Shown here: piece by piece, positions 40,120-49,204 of the stretch
How positions within the stretch are numbered: the first letter of the stretch is position 1
How the letters are laid out: each line of letters begins with the position of its first letter
Source of the DNA: Acidobacteria bacterium AB60
GTDB lineage: Bacteria > Acidobacteriota > Terriglobia > Terriglobales > Acidobacteriaceae
DNA length: 64,000 bases
Reading direction: 5' to 3'
NCBI GenBank assembly: GCA_008682415.1
Contig: VANK01000016.1
Coordinates: forward strand, 62,001-126,000
Translations under genes and position numbers: made by a program
Notes under the pieces: generated by a model
Told to the model about the DNA's origin: nothing
The model's database searches: none
The model's input: the letters and a program-made list of their open reading frames with translations, nothing else

Positions 40120-42798
40120 GTGAGCAAGCGCCGGCGTTCCGAAGAAGACTTCGCCGAGGAGATTCGCGCCCACCTCCAACTGGAGGCCGACGCCCTCGAA
40201 GCAGAAGGCATGGAGAAGGCACAGGCAGAGCGATCAGCGCGCCTGGCCTTCGGAAATGCTACCATCGTGCGGGAACGCTGGAACCTGCGCGACCGCTGGG
40301 TGTGGATGCGCGATCTGGTTGACGATCTGCGTTTCGGCGCCCGCACCATGCTCCGCAACCGCGGTGTGACGGCAATCGCCATTCTCACCCTGGCCGTCGG
40401 CATCGGCGCCAGCAGCACCGCCTTCACCTGGATCGACAAAGTGCAGCTCCAGCCGCTCGGCGGAGTCACCGAACCCGACCGGCTTGTCAACTTCGAGTCG
40501 GTCACCCCCAACGGCGAGTGGGTCACAACCTCCTATCCCGACTACATGGACTTCCGCGATCACCTCGATGTCTTCGACGGAATGGCGGTGACGCTCATGA
40601 GCGCCTTCAGCGTCGGGAACGCGGAGCACTCCGAGCGCGTCTGGGGCGAGCTCGTCTCGGGCAATTACTTCTCTGTACTCGGCGTGAAGCCGGAACAGGG
40701 CCGGCTCTTTCTGCCTGCCGAGTTCGGCGACGCCATCGGCAAATTCCCCATCGCGGTGATCAGCGACCGGTATTGGCGATCGCATTTCAACGCCGATCCC
40801 TCGATCGTGGGCCGCACCATCCGCGTCAATCAGCATGAACTCACAGTGGTAGGGGTCGCACCCCCCGCGTTCCACGGGTCCATCCCGCTCACTGCTTTTG
40901 ACCTGTGGATCCCCTACATGCAACAGCCCGTACTGAACGGCGTACAGGAGTGGATGCTGCGCGACCGGCACACGCGTAACCTGCTGGGCATCGCCCGCGT
41001 CAAGCACGGCGTCACGCTCGAGCAGGCGCGGCTCGCCTTGAAGACGCTAGCGGAACGCATGGCTGTCCTGAACGCGAACGTCAGCCAGGGCATGAGCGCA
41101 ACCATCATGCCGCTGTGGCAATCGCCGCACGGCCCCCAGGGTTTGCTGGCCGGCCCCTTGCATATTCTCATGGGGGTTTGCGTCCTGGTGCTGCTCATCG
41201 TGTGCGCCAACGTGGCAAACCTGCAGGTTGCGCGTGCCATGGCGCGGGAGAAGGAGTTCACTGCGCGCCTTGCTCTGGGCGCGCCGGCCTCGCGCCTGGC
41301 CCGCCAGGTGCTCACTGAAAGCCTCCTGCTGACCGGCACCGGCGCAATGCTCGGGCTCGCAGCCACCCCCTGGCTCAGCCACTCTCTCAAGTTCCTCATG
41401 CCGCCCGGCCCCATGCAGATGCTGGTCGCGGTGGACTCTCGCCCGAACCTCCCCGTATTGGCATTCACCGCCAGCCTGTGCGTGATCTCCGCGCTCGTAG
41501 CAGGCATTCTGCCGGCCCTGCACGTCGCCCGTCTGGACCTGACCACGCGCCTCAACGGCGGCGGACGCAGCGGCAGCGCCGGCCAACGCCGGCAAATCAT
41601 GCGCTCGGCTCTCGTAATCAGCGAGGTGGCGCTGGCGCTGGTGGCCATCGTTGGCGCTGGGCTGTTCGCGCGAGGGTTCGAACGCACCATGCACCTCGAT
41701 CCCAAATTCGATCCGGACCACGTCCTCGTCTCTCAGCTCTATCTGTCGTCCAATGGATACAGCCTTGTTCAGCGCAAGGAGTTCTGCCGCCGGCTCGAAG
41801 AGCACATGCAAAGCGCCCCGGGCGTCAACCGCGTCGCATTCTCTGACGGCATCCCCCTCGGCTTCCAGCCCAGCTGGTGGGAGGAGCTGAAGATCGAAGG
41901 GTACACGCCGCAGCCCGACGAAAACATGAGCATCTTCCGCAACGTCGTCTCCCCGGGTTACCTGCCGCTCATGCACATCCCGATCGTGGACGGCCGCAAC
42001 TTTACCGACCAGGACAATGAGAAAGCGCCCGCCGTTATGATCGTCAACCAGGCGTTTGTAAAGCGCTTCTTCCCCGGCGGCAATCCCATCGGAAAGATGG
42101 TTCATGGATGGGGCCTCTGGTTCCGCATCGTCGGTGTCGCCCGCGACAGCAAATACCACTACCTCGGCGAATTGACACCACCCTACTTCTACGTGCCCTT
42201 CCAGCAGGTCTATCGCGAAGACATGAACCTTGCGTTCTATGTCCGCACCCCGGGCGAGCCGCAGAGCATTCTCTCCACCCTCCGGCGACAGGTGCAGGCC
42301 CTCGACCCCAACATCACGGTCTTTGACGCCGTACCTCTCAACGAGTTCATCGGCGCCTCGCTTTATCCGCAGAAAGTTGCTGCAACCGTAATGACCGTCA
42401 TGGGCGCAGTCGCTCTACTGCTGGCAGCCGTCGGCCTCTACAGCGTGATCGCCTACTCGGTCGCGCAGCGTACCCGGGAGATTGGCGTGCGCATGGCTCT
42501 GGGCGCGCGGCCGTCTCACGTGTTGGTCATGGTTGTGCGACAGGGCCTGTCCCTCACCATCGCAGGCCTCTTCGCCGGGGCCGTCGTGTCCATTGCGCTG
42601 GCGCGCGCCGTGGAGAGCGTCTCGTTCACCAACTCGGCCATGGGTTCGAACATCAGGCTGCTCGACGGCAACGCCTTCGATCCGCTGATCTACGCAGGCG
42701 CTGCCGTGTTTCTGTGCGTGGTAGGGATGCTCTCAGCCTCAGTTCCCGCAAGGCGGGCGGCATCCATCGACCCCATGAGCGCGCTCCGCATTGAATAG
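40120..42798 (+). CDS. ADOP-family duplicated orphan permease (MacB-like)
   Basis: An 892-residue membrane protein from a GTG start with GAGGAGG 5-10 bases before it. A short cytosolic N-terminal part (EEIRAHLQLEADALEAEGM) is typical of ADOP proteins. Then come two MacB_PCD/FtsX halves: a helix at about 83-105, a periplasmic domain (about 105-345), helices around 350-450, a second periplasmic domain (about 520-750) and final helices (about 755-885) ending SVPARRAASIDPMSALRIE. ADOPs lack a cognate ATPase gene nearby, as here. Coupled to padR. Function unproven; likely mechanotransmission or export. Confidence 0.93.
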   Translation: MSKRRRSEEDFAEEIRAHLQLEADALEAEGMEKAQAERSARLAFGNATIVRERWNLRDRWVWMRDLVDDLRFGARTMLRNRGVTAIAILTLAVGIGASSTAFTWIDKVQLQPLGGVTEPDRLVNFESVTPNGEWVTTSYPDYMDFRDHLDVFDGMAVTLMSAFSVGNAEHSERVWGELVSGNYFSVLGVKPEQGRLFLPAEFGDAIGKFPIAVISDRYWRSHFNADPSIVGRTIRVNQHELTVVGVAPPAFHGSIPLTAFDLWIPYMQQPVLNGVQEWMLRDRHTRNLLGIARVKHGVTLEQARLALKTLAERMAVLNANVSQGMSATIMPLWQSPHGPQGLLAGPLHILMGVCVLVLLIVCANVANLQVARAMAREKEFTARLALGAPASRLARQVLTESLLLTGTGAMLGLAATPWLSHSLKFLMPPGPMQMLVAVDSRPNLPVLAFTASLCVISALVAGILPALHVARLDLTTRLNGGGRSGSAGQRRQIMRSALVISEVALALVAIVGAGLFARGFERTMHLDPKFDPDHVLVSQLYLSSNGYSLVQRKEFCRRLEEHMQSAPGVNRVAFSDGIPLGFQPSWWEELKIEGYTPQPDENMSIFRNVVSPGYLPLMHIPIVDGRNFTDQDNEKAPAVMIVNQAFVKRFFPGGNPIGKMVHGWGLWFRIVGVARDSKYHYLGELTPPYFYVPFQQVYREDMNLAFYVRTPGEPQSILSTLRRQVQALDPNITVFDAVPLNEFIGASLYPQKVAATVMTVMGAVALLLAAVGLYSVIAYSVAQRTREIGVRMALGARPSHVLVMVVRQGLSLTIAGLFAGAVVSIALARAVESVSFTNSAMGSNIRLLDGNAFDPLIYAGAAVFLCVVGMLSASVPARRAASIDPMSALRIE

Positions 42799-42800
42799 CG

Positions 42801-44318
42801 TCAGCGCAGCGGGTTGAGAATCGCGAAGTGTGAGTCGTCCCGTTCCAAGTCACTCTGCGGCGTCCTGGCGGGACGCATCGGGAAGCCAATCTTGGAGACC
42901 AGCGCCCGATAGCGCGGCTCGTCCCGCAAAGCCAGCAGGGCGGGGTCCGACAGCGCGCCAATCACTTCGCTCTCGTGGCGAGCGTAGGAAGTCTCCAGGG
43001 CCTGCAGAGCCTCCTCGCGCTTGTTCAGCAACATGCAGGTATGAGCAAAGTAGGCAGCCTCAAATTTGCCGGCAAGATAGTACTCTTTCTGCTTTGCATA
43101 GAGGGCTTCCAGAAGCCCATGCGCTCCCGCTCGCGTGTACCCGGCGCGCGCAGCCGCGGCAATATCTTTCTGCACCGGGTCATTCATCGTCTCGGCAGCC
43201 CGCGTCGCTTCTTCGAGATACGTCACGTAATCGCGCTGGCGAAGACTGATTCGCGCAAGGTAGGAGTGCGGCGAGCTCAGCTCCGGTGCTGACCGCTCGA
43301 CCTCCTTCAGCAACTGCACGCCCTCCGGTATGCGTCCCGCGTTCGCCAGCATCAGACCCTTGTCCGCCAGGGTCACGTCCGAAGACGGATCCAACTCCTG
43401 GGCCGCATCGATCTGCGCCAGAGACTCATCCAGACGGCCGCGCACGGCAAACGCATTGGCATACCAGCGGCGCACCTGCGCATCGTTCGGATCAAGCTGA
43501 ATAGCCCGGCGAAACTCCTTTTCCGCGTCCTCGAACTGCCAGGTTCCATACCTCTCGGCAAACGCGAGAGCGCGGTGGGCCTCGGCCAGGGAATCATCGA
43601 GTTCCACTGCCTTGCGCGCCGCCACAATCGCTCTTGAATACGCCACGTCGTCCGGCATCGTGGAATATTCGCGCAGCAGATTGTACGTATCCGCAAGCCC
43701 GGCGTAGGAAGGTGCATCACCCGGATCGTGCACGATTGCCTGGGTGAAGAGATCGAGGGCACGATTCAGGCTCTCCGGTGTGCGCTGGTTCCATTCGTAG
43801 CGGCCCTTCAAGTAGAGTTCGCGTGCCAGCCTCTTCTCGTCAGCAGAGACCCCGGTCGACCCCGCCGCCTTCCCCGCAAACAAGGCATGCACCTTGCGCG
43901 GAAGAGACAGTTCAGCCACCGCGGCGCCAAGTACCACCAGCAAGGCCGATCCCGCTACCGCGACCGTTAGCCAGGAGCTGACCGGCCGCAACCGCTGCTC
44001 GGCTCCAGGAGCCGCTTCCTTTGCCGGAACTTCGTCGGACTCCGGCTCCCCGGCGGCGTCGGCCCCAGCCGCCTCCTCTGCGCTGGCAGAAACGCTCGAT
44101 CGCAGCAGCCATCGGTCCAGTTCCTCGCCAAACGCATACACCGACCCTTTGGCCCCGCCCGGCACGCGATGGATCGGCAAACCGCGCTCCCGTTCCCAGC
44201 GCTTCACGGTGCGCTCGGCCCGGCCAAGATAAGCAGCAATGTCCTTCCACCCGTCCAGACGCCCCGAACGATCCGGCCTGGCCAGCTTCGAAGGATCCGC
44301 GGAATACGATGACGCCAT
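42801..44318 (-). CDS. Membrane-anchored HTH-TPR regulator
   Basis: A 505-residue protein. Residues 22-72 form an excisionase/MerR-like helix-turn-helix (GWKDIAAYLGRAERTVKRWE ... VYAFGEELDRWL). One transmembrane helix (about 115-137) is followed by an extracytoplasmic TPR array (about 155-470) with clear repeats such as PGDAPSYAGLADTYNLL, AEAHRALAFAERYG and DAQVRRWYANAF. This one-component layout with DNA-binding inside and TPR outside is common in Acidobacteriota. Convergent with the ADOP gene, 2 bp apart. Target and signal unknown. Confidence 0.85.
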   Translation of the reverse strand: MASSYSADPSKLARPDRSGRLDGWKDIAAYLGRAERTVKRWERERGLPIHRVPGGAKGSVYAFGEELDRWLLRSSVSASAEEAAGADAAGEPESDEVPAKEAAPGAEQRLRPVSSWLTVAVAGSALLVVLGAAVAELSLPRKVHALFAGKAAGSTGVSADEKRLARELYLKGRYEWNQRTPESLNRALDLFTQAIVHDPGDAPSYAGLADTYNLLREYSTMPDDVAYSRAIVAARKAVELDDSLAEAHRALAFAERYGTWQFEDAEKEFRRAIQLDPNDAQVRRWYANAFAVRGRLDESLAQIDAAQELDPSSDVTLADKGLMLANAGRIPEGVQLLKEVERSAPELSSPHSYLARISLRQRDYVTYLEEATRAAETMNDPVQKDIAAAARAGYTRAGAHGLLEALYAKQKEYYLAGKFEAAYFAHTCMLLNKREEALQALETSYARHESEVIGALSDPALLALRDEPRYRALVSKIGFPMRPARTPQSDLERDDSHFAILNPLR

Positions 44319-44711
44319 AGGCTAAACCCTTTAAATCGTCAGAATGACCCGATTTGGCCCGATCCGGCATGACAAGACATTTGCCCCGGCAAGAGTCTCG
44401 CTTCAAGATGATTTCCAGAGGCGGCTACCCACGAGACGGAGACGCTCACGATAAGGTTAGCTTCGCCGTTGGCGCGGCATTTGCTCCGGAGCAATGGAGC
44501 CGCGCCCTGCGCGAAGAAAGCAGACTTTCAATGTCTGCTCCGCATTTTGGCTTTATGGCCGGCCACCGTTCCGCCCGCACCTGTGACAGCGAGCTCAGCA
44601 CGCATGGAAGCCGCATCGCAGCATATAAGAAACGGTGGCCGGCTGCTGGGGACCTCCCAGCCCCGGCGAGAGTTCAGACCCCGCCACTTCCTCTCAGAGC
44701 TAAATTGAGAC
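44319..44711. other. 393-bp divergent intergenic region
   Basis: No gene with support. It contains a perfect 13-bp inverted repeat GCCGGCCACCGTT (44558-44570) and AACGGTGGCCGGC (44631-44643), 60 bp apart, and near its left end GATTTGGCCCGATCC, a direct repeat of TTTGGCCC-type words. The right end supplies the leader of the SRPBCC gene. Confidence 0.6.
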
Positions 44712-45215
44712 ATGGCCCGGCGGTTTGTCCTGGGCGACGAGCAGATCGTCGCCGCCCCCCTCGAACGATGCTTCCTGCTGTCCACCAGCCTCGCCCTCGT
44801 CGCACGTGAGTTGAAGATGAAGCCTGTGCGCGGCCGCACCCACGGTCTGGTGGTTGCCGGCGACACCGTGTACTGGCGAGGGCGCAAATTCGGCCTTCCT
44901 CAATTCCACGAAAGCCTGATTGAAGATTTCCAGCCGTACCGCTTCTTCCGTGATCGGATGATTTCCGGCAGATTCGGAGCATTCGAGCATGACCACGCCT
45001 TCCTTCCGCAGCCGGACGGGACCGTCCTCATGCGCGACGAGGTCCGCTTCTCCATGCGCTGGGGCCTCTGCGGAGACGTGATTGGCGCTGCCCTGCTTCT
45101 GCCGCACATCCGCAGGCTGATGCGGCGCCGGTTTGCACTCCTCAAACGCGTCGCCGAATCCGATGAGTGGCGCAGATACCTGACGGAGCCAGTTTCCATT
45201 CCGTCGGGCTCGTGA
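44712..45215 (+). CDS. SRPBCC (START-like) protein
   Basis: A 167-residue cytosolic protein of the SRPBCC helix-grip group. It begins AAPLERCFLLSTSLALV (the usual start after the first strand, apV..vF...sd). HESLIEDFQPYRFFRDRMISGRF and the aromatic strand DHAFLPQPDGTVLMRDEVRF (RFxH-like) follow, then GLCGDVIGAALLLPHIRRLMRRR, the long C-terminal helix. Family members bind lipids or other hydrophobic ligands. It ends just before feoAB on the same strand, but the 250-bp gap with its own control region suggests separate transcription. Confidence 0.8.
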   Translation: MARRFVLGDEQIVAAPLERCFLLSTSLALVARELKMKPVRGRTHGLVVAGDTVYWRGRKFGLPQFHESLIEDFQPYRFFRDRMISGRFGAFEHDHAFLPQPDGTVLMRDEVRFSMRWGLCGDVIGAALLLPHIRRLMRRRFALLKRVAESDEWRRYLTEPVSIPSGS

Positions 45216-45225
45216 CATGGGTCAC
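45212..45225 (+). promoter_or_regulatory. GTGA-N6-TCAC palindrome upstream of feoAB
   Basis: The sequence is GTGACATGGGTCAC, overlapping the stop of the SRPBCC gene. The arms have CRP/FNR-superfamily geometry and match the sites at 59544-59557 and 62764-62777. It lies about 145 bp upstream of the likely feo promoter, so its role is uncertain. Confidence 0.35.
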
Positions 45226-45369
45226 ATCCGCAAAAAATCGTCCCTGCTACAAAGGTCTCGATGATCCGATAGCTCTCATAAGAGCTCTTGGGGGAGCAGC
45301 TTGCCGCGCCCGTCGCTCACAGCCAGGCGCGGCATCCCGGAGGCCGAATTCTATGTGGTTCGCAGGGGT

Positions 45370-45420
45370 TTGCAACTCAGACCTATTTGGTCGTATACTG
45401 AAATCCGACCAAACTGGTCG
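45370..45420 (+). promoter_or_regulatory. feoAB promoter with Rrf2-like dyads
   Basis: TTGCAA (45370-45375), an 18-bp spacer and TATACT (45394-45399). TTTGGTCG at 45386-45393 and CGACCA-AAC-TGGTCG at 45406-45420 flank the -10. The second is a perfect dyad, and its left arm with the next bases (CGACCAAA) also mirrors the upstream half-site. Such GGTCG/CGACC dyads around a -10 resemble sites of Rrf2-family iron-sulfur regulators, a sensible control for iron uptake. The regulator gene is not in the window. Confidence 0.62.
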
Positions 45421-45466
45421 CAGTTCCCGGGTTCTGCCGTTTCGCAGAATCCACGGAGTACGGCGG

Positions 45467-45742
45467 GTGAGCGTGCTGAGCGAATTGAACGTAGGCGAAA
45501 CTGCCATCGTGGTTTCGTTGAATCTTGCAGAGTCGGTGCAGAACCACCTTATGCATATGGGATTTGTCCCCGATGCCCGCGTGACCGCATTGCGCCGCGC
45601 CCCCGCTGGTGATCCGACGGTCTACTCGGTGGACGGAATGGAGATCGCTCTGCGCCGCGAAACAGCGGACGCCATCCAGGTGCGCGCGGCCGAGTTCGAG
45701 ACCCAGGAAAAGGCCCAGGAGCTTCTTGGGGCGGTGCGATGA
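45467..45742 (+). CDS. feoA: Ferrous iron transport protein A
   Basis: A 91-residue SH3-like cytosolic protein. Family features: LSELNVGETAIVVSL, HLMHMGFVPDARVTALRRAP and the final strand VDGMEIALRRETADAIQV. The start is GTG 45467 with GGAG 10 bp upstream; the open frame continues 100 codons further up through the promoter, but that part lacks homology. The TGA overlaps the feoB ATG (ATGA at 45739-45742), giving coupled translation. Confidence 0.92.
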   Translation: MSVLSELNVGETAIVVSLNLAESVQNHLMHMGFVPDARVTALRRAPAGDPTVYSVDGMEIALRRETADAIQVRAAEFETQEKAQELLGAVR

Positions 45743-47739
45743 ACCCTTGCTGCGAGGTTCCGGCCTTTGAACCCAGGGCGCAGATCGACGGAGAACTGCG
45801 AACTGTCGTCCTGATCGGGCCGCCCAACGCCGGCAAGTCCACCCTCTTCAATCGGTTGACCGGGCTGCGCCAGAAGGTGGCCAACTACCCGGGGGTCACC
45901 GTAGAACAGCGTATGGGACCCATGGCAGGGGTCGGCCGCGACGACCTGACCATCATTGACCTGCCCGGCGTCTATTCGCTTACCCCTTACTCGGAAGATG
46001 CGCGCGTTGCGGTCGATGTATTGAAGGGCGACATGCCCGGGACCCCCAAGCCGGATGCCGTAATTCTGGTCCTTGATTCCCTGCACCTCACGCGCCAGCT
46101 CATGCTCGCCGCTCCGGTGCTGGCACTGGGCATCCCCACGCTGGTTCTGCTCAACATGACCGACCTGATGGAATCGCGCGGCGGCAGCATCGATTCCCTC
46201 AAACTCGCGCGCGAACTCGGCGCGCCCGTCGCCCAGATCAGCGCCACCAACGGCAGCGGCCTGGAGGCCGTGCCCCTCTTCCTAAACTCGCGTTCCAAGA
46301 ATGGCAAGGGAGCCAACGGAAACGGAAGCATGGTCGCGAGCAGCGCCCACGGCTACGTTATGAAGAGCACCGCCATTAGCGGCGGAACCAACGGCTCCAA
46401 CGCCGGCCTCCTCGCCCTTCCCGTGCTCGGCAACGCCGCTAGCACCCACAGTTGGGCCGCCCAGGTGAGCCGCAAGACCGGCTATCGCGCGCCCCTCTCC
46501 GCCGCCGGGAGCCGCAAGCTCGATAACATTCTGCTGCACCGCATCTGGGGTCCTCTCCTTTTTCTGGTCGTGGTGGTCGGCGTCTTCGAGGTCGTCTTCT
46601 CCATTGGACAGCCTCTATCGGACGGCTTCGGCGACGTGCTCGTCAAGCTGGGCGAATTGGCGCGGCCCCTGCTACCCGTAGGCTGGCTTCAATCGCTCGT
46701 CCTCGATGGCGTGTGGAAGGGCATCTCCTCGGTCCTCGTCTTCCTCCCGCAAATTCTGCTTCTCTTCCTGTTCATCGGGGTATTGGAAGACTCCGGCTAC
46801 CTGGCGCGCGCCGCCCTCATTGCTGATCGCGTCATGCGCACCATCGGCCTGAACGGCAAAGCCTTCATTCCGCTGCTCTCCGCCTATGCTTGCGCCGTAC
46901 CGGCCATCATGGCAACCCGCACCATCGAGAACAAGCGCGACCGCTTCGCCACCATCCTGGTCACTCCGTTCATGACCTGCTCCGCGCGCCTCCCGGTGTA
47001 CATGCTTCTTATCGCCGCATTCATTCCGAATACGACCTACCTGCACGGATTTCTAGGCCTGCGCACCATCGTGATGCTGGGCCTCTACCTCGCCGGGTTC
47101 GTCGCGGCGATGACCACGGCCCGTCTGCTGAAGAGTTCCATCCTCAAGTCAAGCGAAACACCCTTCATCCTCGAATTGCCGCAGTACCGCATGCCCACGC
47201 TGCGCTCCCTCAGCATGCGCCTGGTCGATCGCGCCAAGGTCTTCCTCCACCAGGCGGGCACCGTCATTCTTTGCGTCACGCTTGCGCTGTGGGTCCTCGC
47301 CCACCTCCCCATCGTCCACACGGCACAGCGCTCCTGGACAGCCCCGGAATTAGCCGAAAGCGTGGTCGGACGGCTCGGGCACTGGATGGAACCCCTCATC
47401 GCGCCCCTCGGATTCAACTGGAAGATCGGCATCGGCCTCGTCTCCAGCGTCTTGGCCCGCGAGGTCATGGTGAGCACCATGGGCACGCTCTACGGCGCCG
47501 ACCCGGAGACACAATCTCAGAGCCTCCAAACCGCGCTCCATCATGACATGACTCTCGGCGGAGCCCTCGCCCTGATGATCTTCTTTGCCTTCGCCATGCA
47601 GTGCACCTCCACCATGGCCGTCGTCCGGCGCGAAACCAACAGCTGGAAATGGCCGGCAATACAGTTTGGTTACATGCTGGTCCTCGCGTACGGCGCCGCC
47701 TTCCTGGTGAATCACGTTGTGATGGCGTTGATTCCCTGA
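45739..47739 (+). CDS. feoB: Ferrous iron transporter B
   Basis: A 666-residue inner-membrane Fe(II) transporter. The G domain (about 20-185) has GPPNAGKSTLFN, the G2 NYPGVTVEQR, G3 DLPGVYSL and G4 NMTDL. A Gly/Asn/Ser-rich linker (about 188-245) replaces part of the usual helical domain. The membrane domain (about 260-666) has two gate motifs with conserved Cys (FIPLLSAYACAVPAIMATR; FMTCSARLPVYMLL) and ends with SVLAREVMVSTMGTLYG. Slightly shorter than many FeoB proteins (about 700-770), consistent with the linker. Confidence 0.95.
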   Translation: MNPCCEVPAFEPRAQIDGELRTVVLIGPPNAGKSTLFNRLTGLRQKVANYPGVTVEQRMGPMAGVGRDDLTIIDLPGVYSLTPYSEDARVAVDVLKGDMPGTPKPDAVILVLDSLHLTRQLMLAAPVLALGIPTLVLLNMTDLMESRGGSIDSLKLARELGAPVAQISATNGSGLEAVPLFLNSRSKNGKGANGNGSMVASSAHGYVMKSTAISGGTNGSNAGLLALPVLGNAASTHSWAAQVSRKTGYRAPLSAAGSRKLDNILLHRIWGPLLFLVVVVGVFEVVFSIGQPLSDGFGDVLVKLGELARPLLPVGWLQSLVLDGVWKGISSVLVFLPQILLLFLFIGVLEDSGYLARAALIADRVMRTIGLNGKAFIPLLSAYACAVPAIMATRTIENKRDRFATILVTPFMTCSARLPVYMLLIAAFIPNTTYLHGFLGLRTIVMLGLYLAGFVAAMTTARLLKSSILKSSETPFILELPQYRMPTLRSLSMRLVDRAKVFLHQAGTVILCVTLALWVLAHLPIVHTAQRSWTAPELAESVVGRLGHWMEPLIAPLGFNWKIGIGLVSSVLAREVMVSTMGTLYGADPETQSQSLQTALHHDMTLGGALALMIFFAFAMQCTSTMAVVRRETNSWKWPAIQFGYMLVLAYGAAFLVNHVVMALIP

Positions 47740-47784
47740 CGATCCCGGTGGCATCTCGCCGCGCTCTTGCGACTCTAATCACTG

Positions 47785-49050
47785 ATGCGTTTTCTTCTCG
47801 TCTTCTTTCTTCTCTTCCCTGCCCCCTTCATCAGCGCCCAGTCCAGCATGAACATGGGTGGCCCCGCCGCCTCTCTGACTGAGAACATCATGCGCCACGC
47901 CGGATCCGGAACCAGCCTGGAGCCGGGCTCAACCGTTCCCCCCATGCTGATGAAGATGACCAGCCGCCAATGGATGCTGATGCTGCACGGCGAAGCCTTC
48001 GTCGTCGATCAGCAGCAGACCGGCCCCCGAGGAAACGACAAGCTGTTCTCCGCTAACTGGGTCATGCCCATGGCGCAGCGCAGCTTTGAAACCGGTCAGC
48101 TCACTCTGCGCGCCATGTTCAGCCTGGAACCCGCCACCATCTCCGGCCGTTACTACCCCGAGCTCTTCCAGCAGGGAGAGACAGCCTTCGGCCACCCCAT
48201 CGTCGACGGCCAGCATCCGCACAACCTGTTCATGGAGATCGCCGGAATCTATGACCACAAGGCCGGCAGCCGCGGATTGCTCACGTTGTACGCCGCTCCC
48301 GTCGGCGATCCCGCGCTTGGACCCATCGCTTTTCCTCATCGCGCGTCGGCCGCCTATGATCCGCTGGCGCCCCTCTCCCATCACCTGCAGGACTCCACCC
48401 ACATCGCCTACGATGTGCTGACCGGCGGAGCGGCCCTCAACCTCGGCCATGCCGGTGTCCGCCTCGAAGCCTCCGGCTTCCACGGCCGCGAGCCCGATGA
48501 GAATCGCTGGCACATTGAAGCCGGCGCACTCGACTCGTGGTCCGGCCGTCTCTCCGTCAGCGCGGGGCGCGACTGGCTCGGCCAGTACTCCGTCGGACGC
48601 CTGCACTCTCCCGAAGCCCTGCATGCCGGGGAAGACATCCTGCGCCAGACCGCCTCTCTTCACCTTCATCATGCCTTCGGCCCGGCCGCGCTCGACGCCG
48701 CTGCGATCTGGGGCCGCAACCACACCCTCGGCACCGCCGAGAACACCAACGGATACCTCCTCGAAGGAACCCTCCAATTGGGCAGCCGCCAGGCGCTGTG
48801 GACGCGCATTGAGAACGCCGACCGCACCACCGATCTGCTCGGACCCCGCGCCCCCGGTGACGAGACATTTCTGGGCCGCGTTCAGGCATACACCGGCGGC
48901 TACGCGCACCAGGTCGCAAAATGGTCCGGCGGCGCAGCCTCTCTGGGCGCGCAGTTCACCGGATACAACACTCCCTCTCCCGCGATAGCCCTCTATGGAG
49001 AACATCCCTGGGGCATCGCCACGCTCCTCAAAGTGCGCCTGGGCAACTAA
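47785..49050 (+). CDS. Predicted outer-membrane beta-barrel protein
   Basis: A 421-residue protein with signal peptide MRFLLVFFLLFPAPFISAQ. The Met-rich front (SSMNMGG, MLMKMTSRQWMLMLHGEAF) and FGHPIVDGQHPHNLFMEIAG, PLSHHLQDSTHIAYDVLTGG and ASGFHGREPDENRW mark a conserved family seen in several phyla near metal-handling genes. Alternating hydrophobic/polar strands to a terminal VRLGN suggest a barrel of about a dozen strands. It follows feoB by 45 bp and may be cotranscribed; a link to metal uptake is inference. Confidence 0.7.
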   Translation: MRFLLVFFLLFPAPFISAQSSMNMGGPAASLTENIMRHAGSGTSLEPGSTVPPMLMKMTSRQWMLMLHGEAFVVDQQQTGPRGNDKLFSANWVMPMAQRSFETGQLTLRAMFSLEPATISGRYYPELFQQGETAFGHPIVDGQHPHNLFMEIAGIYDHKAGSRGLLTLYAAPVGDPALGPIAFPHRASAAYDPLAPLSHHLQDSTHIAYDVLTGGAALNLGHAGVRLEASGFHGREPDENRWHIEAGALDSWSGRLSVSAGRDWLGQYSVGRLHSPEALHAGEDILRQTASLHLHHAFGPAALDAAAIWGRNHTLGTAENTNGYLLEGTLQLGSRQALWTRIENADRTTDLLGPRAPGDETFLGRVQAYTGGYAHQVAKWSGGAASLGAQFTGYNTPSPAIALYGEHPWGIATLLKVRLGN

Positions 49051-49204
49051 GCACGGCAGCTCCCGCGCCGCAATCCTCGCGCTGGAATATGAGAAACTTG
49101 AGAAGAGCGGTAAGCCCGCAGGACTGGCCTGTGTGCGCCCATCCTTATTTCACGCGGCCCCGATTGTTCATTCCGCGGGCCGTCTCCCTACAGGACTCAT
49201 TGGA

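Noticed and set aside
45167..45466. 100-codon N-terminal extension of FeoA
   Set aside because: It spans the promoter and palindromes and has no similarity to FeoA; the GTG at 45467 has a ribosome site and fits family length.
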